The position numbers were made by a program, and so were the translations under genes. DNA of 64,000 bases from Tieghemostelium lacteum. Lineage: Eukaryota > Evosea > Eumycetozoa > Dictyosteliales > Raperosteliaceae. This document shows, one piece after another, positions 1 through 8,974 of this stretch. The stretch lies in the NCBI GenBank assembly GCA_001606155.1, contig LODT01000009.1, positions 62,001 to 126,000 of the forward strand, in the 5' to 3' direction. The notes beneath the pieces are model-generated. The model did no database searches. It saw nothing but the letters and a program-made list of their open reading frames with translations, and had not been told where the DNA came from. Position 1 is the stretch's first letter, and every line of letters starts with the position of its first letter.

Positions 1-45
1 TAAATAATCATCTCCATAAGCATCCAATGAAAATGATGCTCCCAT
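1..45 (-). CDS. 5' end of an unidentified gene, possible N-myristoylated protein (partial)
   Basis: Seen: an ATG on the minus strand, preceded by an A-rich leader as is usual here, opens a frame that runs off the window after 15 codons (MGASFSLDAYGDDYL). Gly at position 2 and Ser at position 6 fit the MGxxxS pattern of N-myristoylation, so the product may be membrane-attached. The frame is too short to name a family. It points the same way as the GNAT gene upstream of it. The 273 bases between the two hold only AT-rich DNA. Confidence 0.4.
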   Translation of the reverse strand, partial: MGASFSLDAYGDDYL

Positions 46-318
46 TTCTTAAATTTTTTAACCAAGATGGAGATAATTCTCTAATATTACAATAAAATAA
101 ATATATATAAATACAAATATATAAAAAAATCTTTACAATTAATTGCACAAATAAAGACTAAAAAAAAAAAATTGCTTTTGAAAACTGCTTTCTGTCTCTA
201 AATTCAAATAATCAAAAAAAAAATTTAGGATTATTTTGATTTGGTCATTGTGTGTGGTTTGGTGTTTTTGTATAAAAAGAATATGAAATCGACTATTGGC
301 AAGTGGTGTAAAGTATTA

Positions 319-906
319 TTACAGAGAAAGTTGTAATACATAGACATCAATCCATTTATTAAATTTAAACCCAACAGATTTTAATACGGAGAGATTGGAG
401 AATTGATATTTTTCGTGAAGTTTAATAGAAGCTTCATTAAAGCCACCAATGACAGCAATCATTTGTTTGAAACCCAACTCTCTAGTTTTGATAATAAGTT
501 GTTGTAATAATAGTGATCCAATACCATAACCAAGGTATTGGTAATCTAAATAAATACTGTCTTCCAATGTGAATCTGTATGCTGATCTTGTCCTATAATA
601 TGAAACATAGGAATATCCAACTACAAAATCATCATTATCAATAGTAATGGTAGCTACATAATAAGGTAGTTTATTTTTAACTTGTATATCTAATCTTCTT
701 TGATTCATTTCCTCTGTGGATGGCACCTCTTCTTCAAAAGTTGCAACATCATTTAAAACATAATATGCATAAATCTTATGTATTCTTTCGATATCCTTCT
801 CCTCAGCATACCTAATTTTAATATCTAATTTACTTTTTTCTGTATTACTTGGTTCCATCATAAATATTTCCAGAGAAACGTTAAAAAAATTTTTTAATTT
901 GGCCAA
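319..906 (-). CDS. GNAT acetyltransferase, phosphinothricin N-acetyltransferase (PAT/bar)-like
   Basis: Predicted to move an acetyl group from acetyl-CoA to a small amine, in the cytosol. The frame encodes 195 residues without an intron. The core starts at about residue 30 (IKIRYAEEKDIERIHKIY). The acetyl-CoA motif is at about 118-137, with the Q/R-x-x-G-x-G/A-type turn YLGYGIGS. It continues with IAVIGGFNEASIKLHEKY and ends in GFKFNKWIDVYVLQL. These blocks follow the bacterial PAT pattern (AVIG..N..S...HE, GFK...W.DV). The true substrate cannot be told. Two further Met codons (residues 16-17, near 858-861) are equally good starts, since the core begins only after them and the first 15 residues look like leader. 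Enzymes of this branch are mainly bacterial, so an old transfer is possible but not shown. Confidence 0.8.
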   Translation of the reverse strand: MAKLKNFFNVSLEIFMMEPSNTEKSKLDIKIRYAEEKDIERIHKIYAYYVLNDVATFEEEVPSTEEMNQRRLDIQVKNKLPYYVATITIDNDDFVVGYSYVSYYRTRSAYRFTLEDSIYLDYQYLGYGIGSLLLQQLIIKTRELGFKQMIAVIGGFNEASIKLHEKYQFSNLSVLKSVGFKFNKWIDVYVLQLSL

Positions 907-1359
907 AGTAATACACCTAACTTATCTCCAAAAAATATTTATTAAGCTAAATTTAATATTAACGAGTTTTTATTTTCAGATGTTGCAAGTTACTTAAAGT
1001 TTTCCAAATTATTAAACCCTCCTTGTAATGTGGTACTAAATAAGATTGTAGAAAAAGAACACTTTTAAGTGATTCTAAATAGGCACAGACGGCAATCAAA
1101 AGTGGAATATATTATATTTAGATAAAAGGTTGTAAAAAGCTAGTTATGAAATAGGAAAAAAAAACTAAAAAAGTTGATCAAATGTGGTACCACTCTAGTT
1201 TGAAATTGATGTTTGTTTTGACTACCCCAAATAAAAACTGATCAGATTTTATTGTTACTTATTTTTTATAAAAATTGCATAATCTAGATTAAAATTTCAT
1301 GAAAATTTTGAAAATAAGATATTTATAAATAATTAATAAATTGTTAAATTACTAGAACT
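907..1359. other. Intergenic region between two divergently transcribed genes
   Basis: About 450 AT-rich bases between the start of the GNAT gene (minus) and the start of the DNase II gene (plus). It must hold both promoters. I see no open frame of note, repeat or RNA gene. Confidence 0.5.
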
Positions 1360-3199
1360 ATGAAATTATTTATAAATGTTTTTTTATTTGTAATTTTATT
1401 TGTTTTATGTAATTGTGAAAACTTATGTCCCGATCCAATAAATGATGGAGTGTTTCATAAATGGTCAGTCTATTTAAGTACTAAAGGATTAGAAACACTT
1501 GGTGAACTCAGAAAGATTTATTATTTACATGATAGTTCTGATAGTGTTCAGGTAAGTACATTATTAAAATTTTAAATTATTTTGTATTAATTCTACTTAA
1601 AATAGATTGTGAATCTAGATGATCTATTTTATAGCGCCTATTTAGATCGTGTTCTTCAAAATGATAATTCTCAAATATACACTTATTCAGATGATGCAGA
1701 TAAAAATTCTAATAATGCACATCATAAAGTATTTATACAATCATTGTAAGTCTATATGATTTAATATTAGCTAATATTAAAAAATGTTATAAAATCTTAT
1801 AGAGTATATTATCACTTGAGACGATTATAGAAAATGGTGAAGAAATAAATAGAGGATTTTTCATTGGTCATACTTTTTCAAAATTACATCAATATATTGA
1901 AGGAGGTCGAATGAATGGTCTCAATATCTAAAAGAAGTAGAGGCAATGGAGAACAAAATAGAATACACCAAATTTTTGATGAGATATCAAAATGATTTAG
2001 ATACTCATTGTCTCTTATCTGGGTACAAAATTAATGATTTTGATATCTATGTAACACGTATGTATTCGCTTATACAGTATGGTATTAAAGATTATTAACT
2101 TACATTTTGTAAAATTACAGCTTTAAATTCTAGACTTACAAAAGATGTAAATCAAGAACAAACCGTAAAAGAATTCTCAATTGATAATTGGTGGATGTTA
2201 ACTCGTAAACTTGGTGAAAGCTTCTATGTTATAACCAATGTATGTGTTATAAGAACATGTATTTCTATTATTAAATAATCAATCATATATTAACATAAAA
2301 AATAATATAGAAAGGAATTGGTGATTTAGGTTCTGTTTTTGACTCAAAAGAAGCATATTTGATTAATTTCAGTTGGGATTATGGTTCAGAAAAAAATAAT
2401 AAGGAATCTAATCATGAAAAATTAGGAATCAGTACTAAATCTAATAGAGTTTGTTTTGGTGATGGAAATAGACATTACACTCAAAACAAAAGACCTGGTG
2501 GAATTGTTTGTATTACTATTGAATTACAAGTGTAAATTTAACTTGATAGAACTAATATTATTTTTTAAGTTTTGTGTGAATAATGTGATATTAAACACAT
2601 TCTTAAGAAAAAAATCCAAACTATTCTATAATGAAGAACCGTTAATTTTAAATAATGACGTGACCGAAGAAAATTTCAAAGAATTTCTAAACCAAGATAA
2701 TCTAGATTTTAAGAGTAGATTCCTCAAATCTAGTAGAAAGTTTATATTTACACCAAACAACAAGGTAGAAAAGGATGATGAGAAGGATACTGCCAAAAAA
2801 AAGATCTCAAAAAAAAGAAAAAGAAAAAATGAGAATGCAGAGCTGGATGAAAAGTCATTAGAAGCACTGATAGATGAATATGTTTCCTCAAAAGATTATG
2901 AACCCCTAAAAGTCGAAGAAAAAAATGAAGTTTTATCACCAAATAGATTGTATTGTTTCCTAAGAAACGGTGTAGATTGTAACATAACTCCTCTAAATTC
3001 CAAAAAAGCGACAAAGGATAAGATCAAAATGCAATGCAAATCTTGTAAATCTTATAAGACCTTGGACAAAAATCCATTTAAATTGAATCCCGTCGATAAA
3101 AATGGAGTAAAATCTGCAATTGAAAAAGTAATAACCTATTTAAATCGTGAAGGTTATATTAGTTTACAGGAGAAAAAAAAAAAAAGAAGAAATAAATAA
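1360..3199 (+). CDS. DNase II-like secreted nuclease with Lys-rich/Cys4 C-terminal tail (copy 1, possibly broken)
   Basis: Proposed exons: 1360-1551, 1606-1745, 1805-2057, 2121-2239, 2311-2505 and 2570-3199. A signal peptide (MKLFINVFLFVILFVLCNC) leads into a DNase II domain. Both HxK motifs that form the DNase II active site are present (AHHK in exon 2, NHEK in exon 5). So is the family block CFGDGNRHYTQNKRPGG. The last exon adds about 200 residues: a Lys/Arg-rich stretch (KKISKKRKRK), then C-x7-C-x18-C-x2-C, ending KKKKRRNK. The family acts in acid compartments and needs no metal. Odd: exon 3 changes frame near 1905-1930 and lacks roughly 60 residues that the paralog at 56476 has, including its MFCISL strand. 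The copy is therefore either decayed, or misread by me or by the assembly. The tail frame is open and conserved with the paralog. Confidence 0.7.
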
Positions 3200-3366
3200 T
3201 AACCTATTTATTGAATAATCCATTTACTCTAAAAATAAATAATTATTATAAATTTAACTTTTAATTTTATTATTTTAATAAAATAATTATTTTAAATTTT
3301 ATACCTAGGTATTTTATATTTATTTTTAATTATTTAAGAAGGTAGATTTAATTACATGAAATTAGT

Positions 3367-3542
3367 TTATCTTCTTGGAGATAATCCTGTAAAGACAAAG
3401 AATTAGTTTAAATATATGAAGTATTTTATAGAATATATTTACCTCTGTTTTGATTTACAGGAGATGAGAACATAGCTGTTGAAGAACCCCAACTATCACC
3501 AGCATCAAGAGTATCTTTTTTAATAACTTGGAAATATTTCAT
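3367..3542 (-). CDS. Micro-protein, GD[SV][FW] family member A (39 residues)
   Basis: Exon 1 is 3443-3542 and exon 2 is only 20 bases (3367-3386). They are joined by a phase-1 intron with a GTAAAT donor and a TTTACAG acceptor. The product is 39 residues: it starts MKYFQVIKKDTLD, has AGDSWGSS in the middle, and ends NQNRGLSPRR. Function unknown. It belongs with the next two genes: the same strand, the same exon layout with a terminal micro-exon and phase-1 junction, a shared GD-[SV]-[FW]-[GY] motif, a Pro/Asn/Arg-rich stretch before the junction and a doubly basic C-terminus. It has no signal peptide or membrane segment. Confidence 0.6.
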
Positions 3543-3936
3543 TTTTTAGAAAATCAATAGTATACAAATATAATTCTATATAAATTTAATATTTTAAATA
3601 TTTAATAAATTTTTAAATTTAAAGTTTCATTAACACCAATTTATACATTTGCAAAAATTTAAATCTAAAAATATCTTGATTGACAACAAATATAAATATA
3701 AAAAGAATGAGTTTTGAGAAGCTTCGGCATACATTACAAGACTGAACTAAACATGTAATTAGTGTGCATCTGTTCTTTTTTTTGTTTGAAACTGTTGTAA
3801 TCAATAATAAATCTAATTTTTTAAATCAAAAAGTTTATTATTATAATTTGGGGTTGTTACTGCCAGTGTGATCGTGTTGAAGTAATAAAACCAAACTTTC
3901 TCTATGGTTTTATAAAAGTGTGTTTGAGATTGATGT
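3543..3936. other. Intergenic region between micro-protein genes A and B
   Basis: About 390 AT-rich bases. It must hold the promoter of gene A and the 3' end of gene B. A short antisense frame (3619-3804) looks random in composition. No further member of the micro-protein family was found here. Confidence 0.4.
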
Positions 3937-4106
3937 TCATCTTCTTACGCCTGTTGTGTATTTATCATTTTGTAACTATTAGTATCTACTATTATCATAT
4001 ATACATAGAGGGATTACTAACCTGGTCTAGAATTTGGAGTACTTTTGTTACCAAAACCTCCTTTGTTACCAAAAGAATCGCCTTTAATGGGTGGGTTTAT
4101 TCTCAT
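3937..4106 (-). CDS. Micro-protein, GD[SV][FW] family member B (32 residues)
   Basis: Exon 1 is 4022-4106 and exon 2 is 14 bases (3937-3950), with a phase-1 intron (GTTAGT...ACAACAG). The 32-residue product begins MRINPPIKGDSFGNK, repeats a GFGNK block and ends NSRPGVRR. It shares GDSFG, the Pro/Asn/Arg stretch, the split glycine codon and the double-basic end with its neighbours on both sides. Function unknown. The gene is too short for ordinary gene finders, so it is easily missed. Confidence 0.6.
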
Positions 4107-4440
4107 TTTGAATGTTGATATGTAAAGAATAGAAATTGAATATGAATAGAAATAGAATAATACAAAAAGTTGTTACAATGATGAAATTTTTAATTGGGTT
4201 TTAAAAAAAAGGAATTGGTTATCAATTAAAAAAAATCTAACAGATATTTATGAAAATCAGAAATTGTTGGGTGGCTGTGCTTGAATTTAATCCTGGTCAT
4301 AGGTAAAAACAAATTATAGTAAAATTTAATATCTTCTCTGTTGATGATGTAGGTTTGTAAAATTCACTTTTTTTGTTGATCAACAACAAACAAATGAATT
4401 TATTGGTTGAGTAATTTGGGGAGATCAAACGACCATGGTA

Positions 4441-4661
4441 CTATTTTCTGAATCCTGGAATTGAGGCTATATAATCAATAAGATAGATAAAGGTAAAATT
4501 GGGAATGAAAGATGTGGGGAAGGGCCATGGATATACATACCTGGTGATCTATTGGTAGGTGGTGTATAAAAACCTTTGGAACTTGATGTCAAACCACCAT
4601 AAAAAACATCACCAGCACCTTGTTTCTCATAATTATGAGTATTGGGTCTAAATGCATTCAT
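4441..4661 (-). CDS. Micro-protein, GD[SV][FW] family member C (48 residues)
   Basis: Exon 1 is 4541-4661 and exon 2 is 26 bases (4441-4466), with a phase-1 intron (GTATGT...TATATAG). The 48-residue product begins MNAFRPNTHNYEKQ, has GAGDVFYGGL and ends SPASIPGFRK. It has the same design as members A and B. If the intron were retained, the frame would run on to a stop near 4467, giving an unrelated C-terminus. The tiny second exon restores the PG-hydrophobic-basic ending seen in member B. Function unknown. Confidence 0.6.
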
Positions 4662-5444
4662 TTTTAATATATAAATTGAAACTATAAGAAATTATAAAGA
4701 AATATTACAAGGAAATTTTACAATTGTATAAATCTTTTTGTATTGATATTAAAAAAAAATTTAAAATGTCTTTACCAAATTATTTCTCATTTTTTTAATA
4801 TCTCAGAAATATGTATTGAATTTTTTTTTTAATAAATAAATCATCGCATTACTCTTTTAATTGAATTATTTATAAAAAAGTTTAGCGTAAATTCAAATCA
4901 ATCAAAATCAAAAAATTCAATGTAAAAATATCTAATTGGTGGATTGAAAAACAAATAAAAGTCAGACTAATTACTTTTATCTTCAATTAATTAAATTTCA
5001 AATTAAATAGTGTTATAACACATTTGGGATTTAAATTTTATTTTATCCAATAAACAATGTGTGTTGCTTTGATTGTGGGCAAAAATTCAAATAATTTGAA
5101 AAAAAAAATTCGTTATAACAACAAGATTTTTTGATTTATTTTTTTTTTTTTAACTTTCTTTTCTTACTGCAAAATATATCTGTGTATAACTGGATCTTTT
5201 TTTTTTGGTAAAAGGAGAAACTTGATCAGTATTCAAAACAGTTAGGATTCATATTTATATTTTTTTTGTATTATTTATATATTTATTTATTTTAGTTTTT
5301 GGAAATTAAAGGAATACACTATCCTTTTTTAGATTACCAATCATATATATCTTAGATATATAGATAGAGACACTAAACACAGCACACCATCAGTCAATTA
5401 GTTTAGAATCATAACAAAACAATAGAAACAAAAGAATTTAAAAA
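4662..5444. other. Intergenic region with divergent promoters (micro-protein C / kinase)
   Basis: About 780 bases, very AT-rich, with long T runs near 5140-5270. Such runs are common upstream of genes in this window. The last 100 bases before the kinase start are A-rich, as expected for a dictyostelid leader. No frame or RNA gene is supported. Confidence 0.5.
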
Positions 5445-8400
5445 ATGAATTTAAATGGAGATACATCAGTACCTTCATCAGATCAAGCATGGAATATCAA
5501 ATTTGATGAATTGGAATTTAGTAAAGAGATTGGTAGTGGTGGATTTGGTAAAGTCTACAGAGGTGAATATCTAGGTGCACCAGTTGCCATTAAAAAAGTT
5601 CAAATTGCACCAGATGATCCAAACCGTAGAGATTTAGAGAAATTCCTTCACAGAGAGATTGAAACCATCAAATTATTCTCTCACCCAAATGTCATTCAAT
5701 TTGTTGGCATTGCTCAAAATGATCAGATTTTATATATAGTAACTGAATTAGTTGAAGGTATGTTATATATAGTTTTAACTTTTATTTTTTAGATATATTC
5801 TAACGTAATACAACAATAGGTGGAGATTTACAATATTATCTAAAGAATAAATCTATTGAATTACCATGGTTACTTAGAATCAATATAGCACATGATGTTT
5901 CATTGGCAATGTCATATCTTCACAGTAAATCAATTGTTCACAGAGATTTGAAATCTACCAACTTACTAGTGGACTCAAAATGGAAAATCAAAGTTTGTGA
6001 TTTTGGTTTTGCAAGAATGGTTGATGATGAGAATAATAAATCAATGACAATTTGTGGAACTGATAATTGGATGGCACCAGTAAGTATACATTTGAAAGAT
6101 ATAAATATAAATATACTGACCGACTTTTTTTTTTTTATAACTAAAAAGGAAATGATTAAAGGTCAGGATTATGACGAAAAATGTGATGTTTTCTCATTTG
6201 GTATATTGTTATTTGAGTTAATTAGTAGAATAAAACCAACACCAAATATGAGAGATCAACATTTTGGATTAAATGTTGATGTTGTATCACAACACATTCC
6301 AGATGACTGTCCAGCTCAATTGGTAAAATTGACTTTTGATTGTTGTGATTTGGAATCTGTAAATAGACCATCTTTTAAAGATATTGCACAGACACTTAAA
6401 CAAATGCGTGTGCAATTGTTTGGACCAAATCCACAATTAGAATATCCACCATTACGTTCATTCAACCAAACCCTCACACCAACATTACCACAAGCTAAAG
6501 TAGTTGGTCAACAATCTCCTCCAACTTATGGTCTAATTGCAGATGCAAAGAAAATAATGAATAACAAACACCTAAATATAGAAAATAATTTTGATGAAGA
6601 AGATGATGAAGAGGAAGAGGAAGAGGAAGAAGAACAAGAACAAGAAGAACAAGAACAATCTAAACAATCTGAAGATCAATCACAATCAGAGTCTAATACC
6701 ACAATTTCAGTTGGTCAAGAAGAGGAGAGTCAGTCAGAGTATATGTCATTCCCAAGACCATATTCAGATCCAGAAGTTAGCTCAACATCACAACAAAATC
6801 AAAATAGCTCAGAATTTGTTGATTTTTCATTCCCAAGACCTTCTTTCTCTAATGGTTCTACTAATAGTGAAGCTAAAGAACAACCAAAAGAATTGACTAT
6901 TGAACAGGTACATGGTACTCAACAACAGGATGATGATGATGATGATGACGACGATGACGATGACGACAATGAAGAATTGGATCATGATGTTGAAGATACT
7001 AAGCCAGTTGTAGTAGTTGATGATGCTCAAGTTCAAGAACAAAAAGTTGTTGAAAAAGTTGAAGAAAAAGAACAAATAAATATTGTACAAGAACAACAAG
7101 AGGAAGAGGGAATTCATCAAGTTGAAGATGATGATCAAGTACAAGAACAAGAGGAACAAGAGATGGTATATGAACAGGAAGATCAAAAAACTCAAAAATC
7201 AGTGCACTACAATGAGGATGATGATTATGATAATGAAGAGGAGATGGATTATGATGATGAGGATGAGGAAGATGAAGATGAAGATGATTCATCAATGCCA
7301 ACTACACCAATGAAAAAGAATGTTTCATTTGATCTCTCTAGGATTTCATTCCACACCTATGAAAAAGCTCCAAAAATGGAAGATGAATACGATGATGACG
7401 ATGACTATGATGAAGATGAATATGATGAAGATGAATACTATGAAGAAGATGACGAAGATGACGAAGATGATGATGAGGAATATGATGAACAACAAGAACT
7501 CTTATTACAACAACAGTACCAGAGACAACAAGAACAGTTACAACAACTCAGAGATGCTCAAGAAGAGGAACAAGAATACGATGATGTTATTAGACATGGT
7601 AGCGATGATGAAATTTTAATTCATGAAGTTGTAGATGATAATGATAATCAACCACAATATATTCATAGACAACTTCCAACTATACCTCCTATTGAACAAC
7701 CACAACAACAACAACAAGATGAATCTAATCATGTCGATGATACCTCTTCTGATGATGATGATGATGATGAAGAAGATAAACCAATTGAAATCATAGATAT
7801 AGTAACAAAGGATATTGAACCTACCAAACAACAAGATAATGTAGTAGTAGTCGAACAACCACAACAACAAGAGCAACAAGAAGTTTTAGTAGATAATGTT
7901 AAACCACTTGTAGAGGAAGTACAACAACAACAACAACAAGAACAAAAACAGGAGCAACAAGAACAACCACAACAAGAACAACAAGAACAGGTTCAAGTTG
8001 AAAAATCACAAGAACAAATAGTTGTAATTGAAGAAAAACAACCACAACCACCACAACCACAACAACAACAACAACAAGAACAAGTTCAAGTTCAAGTTGA
8101 AAAACCACAAGAACAAATTGTTGTAGTACAAGAAGAACAACCACAACAACAGGTACAACCACAACCAGTTCAAGAAGAAAAACTTACAACTACTACAACT
8201 ACAACTACTAGTGTAATTGCATCTTCGTCACCATTACAAGAAAGCCATCAAGTTGGTGTAGATATACAAGAACAACAACCACAACTACCAGAATCACCAA
8301 ATAAATCTAATCATCAAACATTAGAAATTCAACCAACACCAACTAAACAACAACAGCAACAACAATCACAACATACTCAAACACAAACACCTACTATAGA

Positions 8401-8518
8401 ACCTGTACGACCAAAACCTAAACCAACTACATCTCAATTACCACCAGTATCCAATGAAAAAGCACCCCTTATTTCTCCTAAAGTACAACGTCGTTGTTGT
8501 AGTTGTTGGGTAATGTAA
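5445..8518 (+). CDS. TKL-type protein kinase with acidic/Gln-rich tail and CaaX-like end
   Basis: Exons 5445-5757, 5820-6079 and 6149-8518 join in frame to 980 residues. The kinase domain spans about residues 23-285: Gly loop GSGGFGKV (30-37), VAIKK with Lys50, HRD with Asp146, DFG at 164-166, and APE formed across the second junction. All catalytic residues are present, so it should be active. The HRDLKSTNLL loop and overall pattern are those of the tyrosine-kinase-like group, which phosphorylates Ser/Thr in most members. Residues beyond about 375 are low complexity: Glu and Asp runs, then Gln-rich. The end RRCCSCWVM has a CWVM CaaX-like box next to extra Cys, suggesting prenylation plus palmitoylation and membrane attachment. 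The last point is inference. Many overlapping frames at 6590-8160 are shadows of the repeats. Confidence 0.88.
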
Positions 8519-8974
8519 TTGTAATAATATCAACACCGCTACCACCTACAATAACCTGATAGTAATAATATTATTATTAAAAATATAATATCCCACCACT
8601 TTTGCCTTAAATTAATTAAACATAATAAATTCAAAAATTAATCAAAACAATTATAAATATTGTAATACAATCATATTTATCCAATTACGTCCATGTTAAT
8701 TGTAATAACAATGTTTTTTCATTGAATTAACTGTGAAAAATTTTTTTATTTGCAAATTCATTGAAATTAACACTAAAGTATTTTGTAAATGAAAAGACAA
8801 ATAAAAAAAATCAAAAAATAAATTAGAATTTTTTTTTTTTTTTTTTTTTTTCTATCAATCATTTGATTAAATTTAAAAATATCTTTTTTTTTTAAATTAA
8901 TAAATCTTATATATATAATACTACTCTTTTTTTTTCTTTTTTTGTAAATTATTTTTATATTGTTTTTTAGATAG
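8519..8974. other. Intergenic region between tandem genes
   Basis: About 450 bases with a long T tract near 8829-8850 and others before 8974. It must contain the end of the kinase transcript and the promoter of the NACHT gene. Nothing else is recognisable. Confidence 0.5.

Noticed and set aside
2456-2569. Start of the 247-residue frame at 2456 as a separate gene
   Set aside because: The first 38 codons read the DNase II exon and intron out of frame. Homology with 57894-58541 shows the real exon begins at 2570.
2748-3014. Minus-strand frame of 88 codons opposite the DNase II tail
   Set aside because: Its Phe and Leu runs mirror Lys runs of the conserved plus-strand tail, and the plus frame is supported by a paralog.
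4250-4320. A fourth micro-protein exon suggested by a CCAGGATTAAATTC-like stretch on the minus strand
   Set aside because: No GD-[SV]-[FW] exon or start codon accompanies it, and the frame does not end in a basic pair.
6591-8162. Many overlapping open frames on both strands inside the kinase gene
   Set aside because: They are shadows of GAT/GAA/CAA-type codon repeats, which stay open in several frames. Their translations are single-residue-rich and the kinase frame explains the region.
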